Below are positions 38,101 to 47,239 of a stretch of 64,000 bases of DNA, piece after piece. Every line of letters starts with the position of its first letter. The stretch's first letter is position 1. Origin of the DNA: Brachionus manjavacas (lineage: Eukaryota > Rotifera > Eurotatoria > Ploima > Brachionidae); NCBI GenBank assembly GCA_019054805.1, contig JAHQIY010000006.1, forward strand, positions 930,001-994,000. The letters are read 5' to 3'. The notes under the pieces were generated by a model. The model ran no database searches. It worked only from the letters and a program-made list of their open reading frames with translations, and had not been told where the DNA came from. The position numbers and the translations under genes are program-made.

Positions 38101-40196
38101 AATGTAAATGTAAATTTACCAAAATTTAATTAAATTTTTAGGCAAAGGTGTTCCAGCTGGCATATTTCTGTTAATAAATATTGTAACAACTAGTTTTTTT
38201 TATTTTTTTAATTATTAGATGATAAAAAATAACTGAACAAAATTTGGTTAAATTCAATCTATGGGAACATTTTTTTTTAAATCTTAAACTTTTGAATATT
38301 ATTTTTTTTTCTGTTAACAAAAAATTTAGCTTGTTTGTTACATAACTTATTGGAATAATGTTAATAAAGTTTTTATAAGATGTAAAAAAATGTGCCAAGA
38401 AGGTTGATTTTTAAAAAAAATTATCAATTTTAGATTTATATTTAACAAAGAGTCTATTAATTGTTTCATGTTAAGTCTTAGCAATTAAAATTATAGGAAT
38501 AAAAAAATTTGGTAACAAATTCAGACTTAGTAATATCCGAACTTAGTTTATTTTTAAAAATAAATAATTAAACAAAGTACTAAAATAACTTCTTTTCTAA
38601 TTAAATGCCGAAGATTTTATTAAAAAGAATTTCCTTTTAATTAAGTCTTCTTTGTCAATAGGTCAATATTTAAACCCTTTAAAGTGAAAAAAAAAATTAT
38701 TTAAATTTTCAAAAATTAAAAATTTGATTTAGGATTAAATCAAGTTTAAAAAATTGAAAAAAAATACAACGGTTTAATGGTAATCAAACCATAAAAATAA
38801 TCTTAAGTTTTTCAATTGACATTAATTAAAATTTTTGTGAACAAATCTTTTTGAATTAAAAATTTTGTTTTACTTGATGTATTTTTGCAATAATTTAAGA
38901 TCGAAGAAAAATGCTCAACAGTAAAGTACACTTTAATTTGCGTGTACTGGAAATATGATCTAAATGACTGGAGTTCAGAAGGATGCGACTATAAAAGACT
39001 GGAAAAAGATGGAAAAATAGTTCATAAATGTAGTTGCAGTCATTTGTCTCACTTTGCCATTTTATTTCTCCCACAAGGCTTTAAATTTCCATTCCAACTG
39101 GAACAGCTCTTATTCATCAGTTCAATTCTGGGCATATCTTTTTCAATCCTGGGTCTTTCAATAACCATTTTAAATGAATTTCTCCTGTAACTAAATTTTT
39201 GATAATTTAATTTTAAATTAAAAATGCATTCAATTTAAGAATTTTCAATCCGTCTAGATTCGGAAAAATTTCAAGTGGTGTTCTGACAACACAAAAGCAG
39301 ATGATCCAAGAATATTTGTTTTTATTTCTAATTTGGTGCTTATCTCTCCTAATAATGAATATTATTTACATCATATTCGGTTTTACTAAACGAGAATATG
39401 ATTTATTTCCGAATAAACATGATCCGGATTTATCCTCTACAAAATGTTTGGTTATTGGACCCCTGCTTCATTTTTTCTTACTCAACTCTTTCTGTCTTTC
39501 CATTTCTATTTCAATAATTCAATTTTTATTAATTCATAAAAGCTTACATTCATTCAAATATCTGGCTGTAAAATCACTAGTGCCATCAATTTTAATTCCA
39601 GCAAGCATTGTGGTCTTGGTAATTTTAGCTAACAAAAATGCTTACTCTCGTCAAGATGGATAGTAAGTTAATTTTTATTAAAAGATCTTCATTAATAGTT
39701 AAATTTTAAGCTGTTGGCTTCATGGCGAGTACCAGTGGTTCGCATTTATTTTACCACTAGGAATTATCCTACTGTGCAATTTGACTTTATTTGTTCTTGT
39801 CTTGATGCTTCAATCAAAGATGAGAGCGAAAAGAAAGATTTATTTAAAAATGAGAAAAGAAACTCAGGTTCAATTTAAAAGAAGAGAATCACTTTTTATT
39901 GTAACATGCTTTCTGAACTCAAGTAAGTTAAAAATAAAATTTTTTTTTATCAGATTAATCAATTTTTTTAAGACATTGTCTGGATTATTGGTTTCATGGT
40001 TATTATTCCGTTTGAGAAAATCGGAATTGCATTTTTTCGCTATGTATTCGCTATTTTATTTGGTATTCTAAATTCTGTTCATGGATTCCACATTTTTTAT
40101 GTGTATATCGTAATTTCGGACAAACGAAGAAGTTTGCTATTGGAAAAAATTAAGAACAGTTTAAAAGCACTTAAAAGATATGTTAATAGATATTAA
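29128..40196 (+). CDS. Adhesion G protein-coupled receptor, eight exons
   Basis: Exons 29128-29869, 30095-30355, 34761-35453, 37248-37552, 38900-39186, 39258-39662, 39711-39922 and 39973-40196 join through GT..AG introns with agreeing phases into a 1042-residue open frame. N-terminus: signal peptide (about 1-33), an unrecognised N-glycosylated ectodomain, two fibronectin-III-like domains ([39 protein letters not shown]), then a GAIN-like region. The GPS (about 681-717) has CVYWK, two spaced Cys and [13 protein letters not shown], with predicted autocleavage between Leu716 and Ser717. Seven helices follow, with family landmarks [25 protein letters not shown] and [19 protein letters not shown] surface receptor probably activated by a tethered agonist beginning SHFAIL. 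Ligand unknown. Large introns hold LINE and MULE debris. The boundaries of exons 2 and 3 are the least certain. Confidence 0.85.
30652..31120. mobile_element. MITE with about 48-bp inverted repeats
   Basis: TTTGTGTCCTTTACTTAATA then AAGAATTAAATATTGTCCTT at 30652-30700 recurs inverted at 31067-31117. The interior contains another direct copy of GTCCTTTACTTAATAAAGAA near 30742 and a short GC-rich patch near 30959-31010. Non-coding. Confidence 0.65.
31260..33590 (+). mobile_element. Decayed MULE, split by a LINE fragment
   Basis: 31300-31760 carries MULE N-terminal wording ([26 protein letters not shown]). 32700-33560 carries the later parts: [20 protein letters not shown]-like sequence, then [10 protein letters not shown], then [22 protein letters not shown], a decayed SWIM finger. 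Numerous stops and frameshifts; inactive. Lying within the receptor intron, it is transcribed as part of the pre-mRNA. Confidence 0.6.
31800..32630 (-). mobile_element. LINE 3' fragment
   Basis: Minus-strand frames give SCTQ-like [20 protein letters not shown], then [20 protein letters not shown] and [20 protein letters not shown]. This is the post-RT C-terminal region of a LINE, similar to the remnant at 3480-4010. It interrupts the MULE relic, so it inserted later. Confidence 0.6.
33968..34209 (-). CDS. Possible first exon of a small secreted protein inside the GPCR intron
   Basis: An ATG at 34209 opens a hydrophobic stretch ([18 protein letters not shown]) like a signal peptide. About 55 residues with three Cys and a GCQCQ end follow, running into GTGCGTATA, a possible splice donor near 33967. 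I found no convincing downstream exon. Could be a nested opposite-strand gene or a chance frame in low-complexity DNA; the signal-like stretch is encoded by T-rich sequence, which favours chance. Confidence 0.25.
35800..37035 (-). mobile_element. CR1-like LINE remnant in GPCR intron 3
   Basis: Minus-strand fragments show a [12 protein letters not shown]-like RT segment near 36870 and a decayed ADD region near 36790. Downstream, LHNGVEYSI followed by [20 protein letters not shown] is the standard 3' end of CR1/L2 reverse transcriptase frames, and [24 protein letters not shown] follows. Many breaks. Confidence 0.6.
37713..37950. mobile_element. Short MITE in GPCR intron 4
   Basis: Inverted arms share CCCATTTTCATCTAAAAAAA and TTTCGAATGAAAAAAACACC, lying about 240 bp end to end. 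The spacer differs between the arms by a small block. Non-coding; superfamily unknown. Confidence 0.65.
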
Positions 40197-40430
40197 TATG
40201 CACTTTGTTTTAAACAGATTTATTAATTTTTATTTTATTTAAAATAACTGTTATCCCAAGCATATGGATAAGATTACTTAAGTTTAATTTTTTTTTTTTT
40301 TAACAACAATAAACTTCACAATTACAAACAAATTTTTTAGGCTAAGGTAAACGTTTTTTATTGTTTGGAATAAATCCAATAAGACGAACGTAAATTTACA
40401 GAAATTTCCCTATTTACTCCTTTAGGAGCA
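40197..40430. other. 3' flank of the GPCR gene
   Basis: AT-rich; AACAATAAACTT near 40305 is the nearest weak polyadenylation-like sequence. Nothing else. Confidence 0.3.
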
Positions 40431-40436
40431 TACAGT

Positions 40437-40690
40437 AATTACTTTTGATTCCACTCAAGTCGATTTTTGCCTTTAACCTTGCTTCTCCCCATGTCATCCC
40501 AATTTCGATGAGCTCTTTCGTGATTGTTGACCTCCGTGATACTGCTGGTCGACCTATCTTTTAATGTCCTTGCGGTGTCGCGGTGAAGGGCTCTTTTAGA
40601 AAGAATAATAATAAATATAATTGTTTTGGCAGTAAAAGGAGTAGTCCTTCGAGTGAAGGTTTTCCTCACTATGACAGCCCATTTTTTTAG
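40437..40690 (-). mobile_element. LINE 3' tail, same family as 18.6 kb
   Basis: The minus strand reads SKRALHRDTARTLKDRS, a decayed ALHWTP.GKRKRGRPK, and ends GKNRLEWNQK. Nucleotide similarity to 18590-18800 is evident (ATTACTTTTGATTCC..., GAGCTCTTTCGTGATTGT). The break point is a severe 5' truncation, usual for LINEs. Confidence 0.65.
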
Positions 40691-40715
40691 TTGTCTCGAT
40701 TTTCAATGGGCCCAT

Positions 40716-41331
40716 GGTAAAATGACATCGCTATAATTAATTTACTGTAAAATGATAATAATCAAAAAAAAAAGCTTTAATGAACCGAAGAAAAAATAGG
40801 AGGAGAATAATTTTTTATTTTTTACATTTAAGTGTTAAAACGTTGTCATTTTATTGTTAATTTTGATAATCAATTAAGAGTAAATTTAATTAAGATTAAT
40901 TATGTGCATTAAAAAGGAACAACTTAGGCTCTTATCACTTTGGCTCTTATGCCTAATTTTATATACTTTCAATATGAAAATTATTTTCGTCAAATTTTTC
41001 AAAATTCGGGCTATTCAATAACATGTGAAAAAAATGATAGAAAATTCTTCATCAATAGGGTGCTTTGGTAATGAATTTAATATGTTATCTTTAAGTTGTT
41101 TATTAATGCGCCCTAAACGTTGTTACTTTTTGTCTCCATGGTCTCAATCATCAGATCTAACAAAACATTTAAATCATATAAAGTATCCTTTTGATTACCT
41201 TCATTGTACTAAAACATTAACAATTATTTTTCTAAATTCATTTTTTTATTCGATAAATTTTTTGGCTATTTAAAAATTTAAATCATAAATTAATTTTACA
41301 GTAAATTAATTATAGCGTTGTAATTTTACCG
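40716..41331. mobile_element. MITE with about 38-bp inverted repeats
   Basis: GGTAAAATGACATCGCTATA then ATTAATTTACTGTAAAAT at 40716-40753 is matched in inverted orientation at 41292-41331 (CGCTATAATTAATTTACTGT) with few changes. About 615 bp in all. The interior plus-strand frame of 82 codons at 41025-41273 has no recognisable family. Confidence 0.65.
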
Positions 41332-41384
41332 TAAACCCTTTTTTTTTTTCACACTTTTATAAAATAAATTTTTCGGCTATTCAA

Positions 41385-42340
41385 AGTGCGTCGTCATTTT
41401 ACAGCTGGGCAATTTTCAATGTTTGTATCCTCTTATTTATTCGTTGGACCGATTGGAGAAATCGAATTCGATAGAGCGTTAGGATTGTTCCAGTTTACAA
41501 TGTTAAGACCGTTTTCTATTTTGAAAAACAGTGCTGCATCTCTTCTCAATCTTCTCTCTTCTAATGTCGTTTAGTTGAGTTTATTTAATATTTCAATCTA
41601 AGAAAAAAATTTCAATACAGTGACAATTTTTGTGTCCCTTTTTTGAACTCGTTCGAGTATTTTAATTTCTGCTTTATTTTGATGGGTTCCAGACCGAAGA
41701 ATCTTATCCAAGATGAGGCTTAGCGAATGACCAATAGAGATTTAACTGTTCAGGTCAAAAATGCACTTTTAAGAGAGCATAGCATTGAGTTTGCTTTTGT
41801 TGCGTGCATTTGAGGTTATTTGTAAATTGGCACCTAAATCCCCTTCTGATCTTGTTTCGGTTATCTTGTGTCTTGAGTCATCTAGGTCTAGTATTGAATA
41901 TTCGACAAACGCATTATATTTATTTCTAATGTTCGATTTATTTATGTCCAAAGTTTTATATTTTGGTAGGTTGAAAATTATTTGCCACTTTTTGGACCAC
42001 TCAACTACTTTATAAATGTCTGCTTGTAAATCTTTGATGTTCCTTATGATTGCAATTATCTAACAATTATCTGCAAGTAGTCTCGAAGCTTGAATCATTA
42101 CTTCAGACATGTTATGTATATAAATAATGAACAATTGGGTACCTAGCACTCAACCTTCAGGAACCCCACTTTTCCTGCAAGGGTGACACGTTGTCTTCTC
42201 TCGGTGAGGAACGATTTAATCCAAGCGAGAATTTGATTCGAGTTTTATCAGGAGAGCTGAGTGAGAAACTAAGTCAAAGATCTTGCAGAAATCCAGAAAT
42301 ATTAAGTCGACATCATTCCCTTGAGTTGTTGAGTAAGTAA
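41385..42340 (-). mobile_element. CR1-like LINE remnant
   Basis: Minus-strand frames give VVEWSKKWQIIFNLPKYKTL, then NAFVEYSILDLDDSRHK and SEGDLGANLQI, then SKLNAML. This is the segment following the FADD box in CR1/L2 reverse transcriptases. Upstream (42160-42340) is a decayed palm with a GSVLGP-like equivalent. Multiple breaks. Confidence 0.6.
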
Positions 42341-42624
42341 TTCATCTTGGCTTTTTTATTTTTACGTACATTGCAATTAAATTTTTAAAAATAGTAGCGC
42401 TATTTTATTTCAAATTTTAACATGCTTAGTTATTCAGTTTTAATTAAGCAACGTAATTTCAAAATTTATAAAAAGTTAAATAAAAAAAAAACTCGCCATA
42501 TTAATGAAAAAAAAAAAAAATATTACAAATTTTGAATTCAACTGTTTTGTTTTTGAATTTTTGAATAACGTATTTTTGAAAATGCAATTGTGAAAATATT
42601 CTTAAGAACGCAGTTTCTGCCGTT

Positions 42625-45600
42625 ACTCCTGTTTTCTTTTGGCGCATAATGAGCTCCGATTAAATAGACATCATTGAAATCGCAAGCAATTGGCCATCTC
42701 TTGGGCAAGGTAACCACTCTGAGCTGGCCAGATTGCACCACTCGCTACTTAAAACAGTGGTCGACGAAATCGCAACACTCAAACAAGAAATTGTCGAATT
42801 AAAAAAAGTCAATGAAATTCAAGCAAATGAACTGATACAACCAAAATCCAGCCCTTCAACCGCTACTTCTATCCCAGTCTCCTTTACAGCTATAATTGCC
42901 GGCAAATCCACTGAATCAAAACAACAAAAACACCTATTTTTTAACTACATTGCCACCGAAAATAAAGATCGTCAAGAACGCGAGCAAAACATAATCATTT
43001 CTGGCAATGACTAAGTCAAACAATTTTTTCATGAAGTCAACGAGTCCAGATTATCACCGAGCTCATCACGAATTCAAGCCTCAATAATCAAAAGTGTGCG
43101 TCGTCTAAAATCAAGTAATCTGTCCTCTTCTAACCCAATTCTTGTTCTTGTTTCTTTCTCTAATCCCTCTGACCGTGATAAAGCGATTAAAGCATGTACA
43201 CGCCACAGGGCAGTTTATTTCGATAATGTTATGGTTCGTGAAGACCGCACGCCTGCGCAACAAGCCGCTTTCATTAAGCAAAGACAAGAGAATAGAAAGC
43301 TGAACTACGAACTTGATGCATTTAAGTTACTCGAACAATACCGAAACTTCCTGCACAAATCGCGTAACACCATAGTTTGTATTGATCTGGCCAAGTCAAC
43401 TGCTGCCAGAAATTATGTGATCGTTCAGCACAAAGTTATCGTCGAGAACGGCAAGAAAGAACTAGGATAATGAAGATTACGCCGAGTTGCCCGAGCTGCG
43501 CCTCATCAGCTCTTTGCCAGTCGAAGCACCCTAAACCCACTTGCGTCACCATTTGTATCTAAATCTTCTGCGCTCTCCCGTTAACTACCAGCCATTTTAG
43601 TATCAAATGCGCGCTTACTCAAAGATAAAGTCCCATACCTCATACAGATGCTTGAAGACGAACGCCCACATATTGTTATTATCACCGAGACTTGGCTTAA
43701 TTCCGACTCAGTCGCTTCTGTTTGTGCCCAGCTATCCTACAGCAATACACACAAGCTGAAACAATATAACACCGAGAGTACCGAGCGCACTGGTAAACGT
43801 GGTGGGGTACGATGGTACTTGTGAGAACGGATCATGCTGAGTCCATAACTAGACTCCCTGCTACACCATCAATCATTAAAGGCTGGAATGCAGAAGAAGA
43901 AGAAGGCCGGGCAAAACTCGGCTTATTAGAATTCACAATAACTCGCACCCGACCACATCGTCTTCCAAGAGGCTAGCTTGGTTTAGCCGTTTACATTCCA
44001 GAGTTCAATCAGTCAATTGTGTCATGCGCTTGAAGAACCAGTGACTAAGTGCTCGAGCAACAACAAGCCTCTTATATTCGTCGCTGGCGAATTCAATGGA
44101 GCAGACGTTCGACCACTTTGCACCAAGTTCTACTTACGTCAAATCAATCGTGAACAAACTAGAGCTGCAAAATGTCTCGACATAATTCTCTCCAATGCCC
44201 CAGACTGTTACATCTCCGAGACACGTAACCCACTCGGTCCACCAGCCAGCTCCCCCCAGTATTTCAACTTGCCTGACCAGGCTAGTACAAACTCGGAAAA
44301 CAACGAACCGAGCTGCAGCGATCACCGAATTGTCCTGACCATTGCCCCAAAACACCTTTATACGGCAACCAGACCTTCCGAACGAAAAATTTTAGTCCGA
44401 TCAGGTCAACTTCGCGACACAGTTGCTGCAATACGACAGCTTGACACCAATGCCTTCTCGCTGACATTGAAACAGACCCGCACAGCTCCATCAACCGATT
44501 CATGCAAGACCTTCGTAACGCACAAGACCTTCATCAGACATTGCGAATCGTAAAGATTAAGGATGACCAAGAGTGGATGAATGTCGAAATCAATCAGCTG
44601 ATCCGCGAACGTCAACGTCTACACTCTGCAGGTGAACAGAACCTACGTGAACAACTTGCTCTTCGCATTGATGGTTTAATCGCCACCCGCAAAGCTACCT
44701 TCTACCGCGAGAAGTATACGATGAGTAAAGCCGGCATGTGGGAACATACAAACAAGTTGCGCAAGGCACCAACCACTCTCCCACCTGATCCTGAGTATGG
44801 CGAACGACTAAACGAGCAGTTCTCGGATACTCTTTGGCTAGGAGTGACTCAAGCTAACATATCACGCTTTATTCGTCGCGATGCCTTGCCACCCGTCGTT
44901 CCGGTTTTCAAATTTACCAAAGTAGGCGAACAACTTCGCAACGTGAAGTCAACCTCGGCTGGCCCAGCTGGCATCTCAGGAAAGCTTCTTTACTCAGCAA
45001 GACTCGAATTAGTTTCACCTTTAGTTACTATCTTTAACCATTGCGTAAACAAAGGTATTGTCACTGACGAATGGCGACTTGGTAACATCACGCCAATCCC
45101 GAAAGTGCAGAATCCAGCTACACCTATCTACATGCGACCAATTGCAATCACTTCGACGCCATGTAAGATCATGGAGCGCATTATCACCAAGCAGATACTG
45201 CGCCTTGTTCGTGTAAGGCTTCTCACGAACAAGCAATTTGGCTTCTTAACTGGTAGAAGCACCACCGATGCATTGATTATGGTATATTAGATGAATGGGG
45301 AAAAGCTATAGACAGTCGGGACCAGAAGGTGATAGGAATTTTCTTCGACTTCGCCAAGGCATTCGACCTAGTCGACCATGAGCGACTCATTATCAAGATC
45401 GAGTCTATGCTTCCTCAATGGCTAATAACTTGGATCGCAACTTGGCTGTCACATCGTAAGCAACGAGATGTCTACAGAGGTAAGGCAACAAAATGGCGAG
45501 ATGTACGTGCTGGTGTTATTCAGGGCAGTGTCCTTGGACCTATCCTATCTTCCTCTTCATACTCGACATCAATGAGTACCTGCCTTTGGAGTTGAGTTAC

Positions 45601-46340
45601 TAAAGTACGCCTACGATATCCTAGCTTACATTGTAAGAAACACATTTGGCAACCTCCCTCAAGAAATAGTTGATGCCGTTCAACGCTTGTGTGTTGATAA
45701 TAAGATGCGCTTAAACGTGGGCAAGTGCAAAGTGATCTTCATTAATCCTACGCGCGTGCTCGGCTCAAGTGTTCCTACTGTTTATTTGCTCGGCCAAATA
45801 CTTGAGACAGTCAAGTCCTATAAGTATCTCGGCTTTGAGCCTTCTGACTCGCTCGCTCGACCTCGATCTCCAATGGAGACGTGTACGCTCAATTCTCAGC
45901 CCTGTCAAGTTCTTGCTCAAGCAGCTTAAACTCAATGGCTGGTCTACGCCGATGCTCATTTGTGTATACCCAGCATATTGTCTCAGCCACTTAACGTACA
46001 GCGCCGTAATGCTTACTTCAACCTATGCTGCTGCTAAGTGTGAGATGAATGCTTTCAACTCCTGTTTATGGCGAATCATGGAAATCGATGATCAGACTGC
46101 AGGCTCTTACAAACTCCTCCCAATCTCCGAGTTTAAAGACCATGTCTGCGAACAAACACTTAATAGAATTCTGGCTGACCAAAACCATCCCATCACGTCA
46201 TGTCAACCACGCAATCTTCGCTTGAACGCACGCTTCCCTTTCCAAATAAGAAAAGCAAACAAGGCTACTTATAGCAACAGCTTCTTACAGAAGTTCCTTC
46301 GAAAACTTCGCAACGATCCCAAAAAATTCTGGTAAAGATA
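42625..46340 (+). mobile_element. GC-rich non-LTR retrotransposon (LINE) with ORF1, endonuclease and RT
   Basis: ORF1-like frames at 42733-43014 and 43096-43470 (PILVLVSFSNPSDRDKAIKA; REDRTPAQQAAFIKQRQENR). An APE-type endonuclease follows: IVIITETWLNSDS near 43676, AGEFNGADV near 44086, and SDHRIVLTI near 44320. RT: FKFTKVGEQL..SAGPAGI, ITPIPKV, RPIAIT, then FFDFAKAFDLVDH (45340) and IQGSVLGPI. The catalytic box reads KYAYDIL rather than YADD. Ends after FLQKFLRKLRNDPKKFW. About half a dozen stops or frameshifts separate the frames, so it is dead but well preserved. Much richer in GC than its surroundings. Confidence 0.85.
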
Positions 46341-46344
46341 ACTT

Positions 46345-46995
46345 AAATTTATCTGAATTTACATAAAATAGAGTTATCGTAGCACCATGTAATACATATA
46401 AACGAACCTCTTTGATGAGTGTGAGAAGGCAAAAATAATTAAATTTTGATAAAGTCCTTACTTTGTTAGCTTTTATTTTTTACTGGCCGAGAAATTATAC
46501 TACTCTTAGAACAATTATTCTAAAAATTATGATAGATTAATTTATGATCAAAAAACAATTTTATTTGGTTAAAAATTTTTTGACATTTCAAATAAAAATA
46601 TTTTTTAGTATTAAAAAATTAAAGTTTTTAGATAAAGAATTTTATTAAAAGACAAAAAATATAAAAACAAATTTTTTTCTGTTTAGCTTTTTAAGATAAG
46701 AAGTCTTTTTTTCTAAAAATCTTATTAATTTAAAAAAAACAAACTGTAATGTAATTTTTTTTTGTTGGCCAAAAATTTAATTTTAAATTTAGTTAGAAAT
46801 AAAAATAAACGTCAAGTGGGAAATTTTTTATAAATTAAACATAAAATTTAAGCCTGATTAAAAAAAAAAAACGCAAAAATTTATTTCATAGTTACGAAAA
46901 ATAAGGTCTAATCTCTAAATTAGAAAATAGGCAATAATTTTTAATTTTACACCACAGTTTTTAAAAATTTTTAAAAATTTTAAAATAATGTCATT
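46345..46995. other. Intergenic, nothing recognised
   Basis: AT-rich DNA between the LINE and a palindrome. No supportable feature. Confidence 0.4.
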
Positions 46996-46997
46996 TA

Positions 46998-47087
46998 TAC
47001 AGTACCGATTTGACAAGTGGATTTCTGGTAATTTTACGTAAATTTACGTAAATTTACCAGAAATCCACTTGTCAAATCGGTACTGTA
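46998..47087. repeat. 90-bp near-perfect palindrome
   Basis: TACAGTACCGATTTGACAAG then TGGATTTCTGGTAA is mirrored by TTACCAGAAATCCACTTGTC then AAATCGGTACTGTA, with TTACGTAAATTTACGTAAAT in the middle. Arms of about 40 bp with essentially no spacer. Member of the TACAGT...ACGTAAATTTACCA family. Confidence 0.85.
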
Positions 47088-47239
47088 AAAAGGCTTACAA
47101 TCTCTAAAAAAAGTAAACTAGAAAAAAATTCAAAAAAAATTTTTATGCAAACTTTGGCATAGGCTTCAAAATTTTTGTGTTAAATAACTAGTTTTATGCT
47201 CCATTTCCGTTTCGATTGCCAGACAATAAATAATAAGAA

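Noticed and set aside
44134-44615. Several overlapping minus-strand frames in the GC-rich LINE
   Set aside because: Antisense shadows of the endonuclease/RT coding strand, which matches known motifs.
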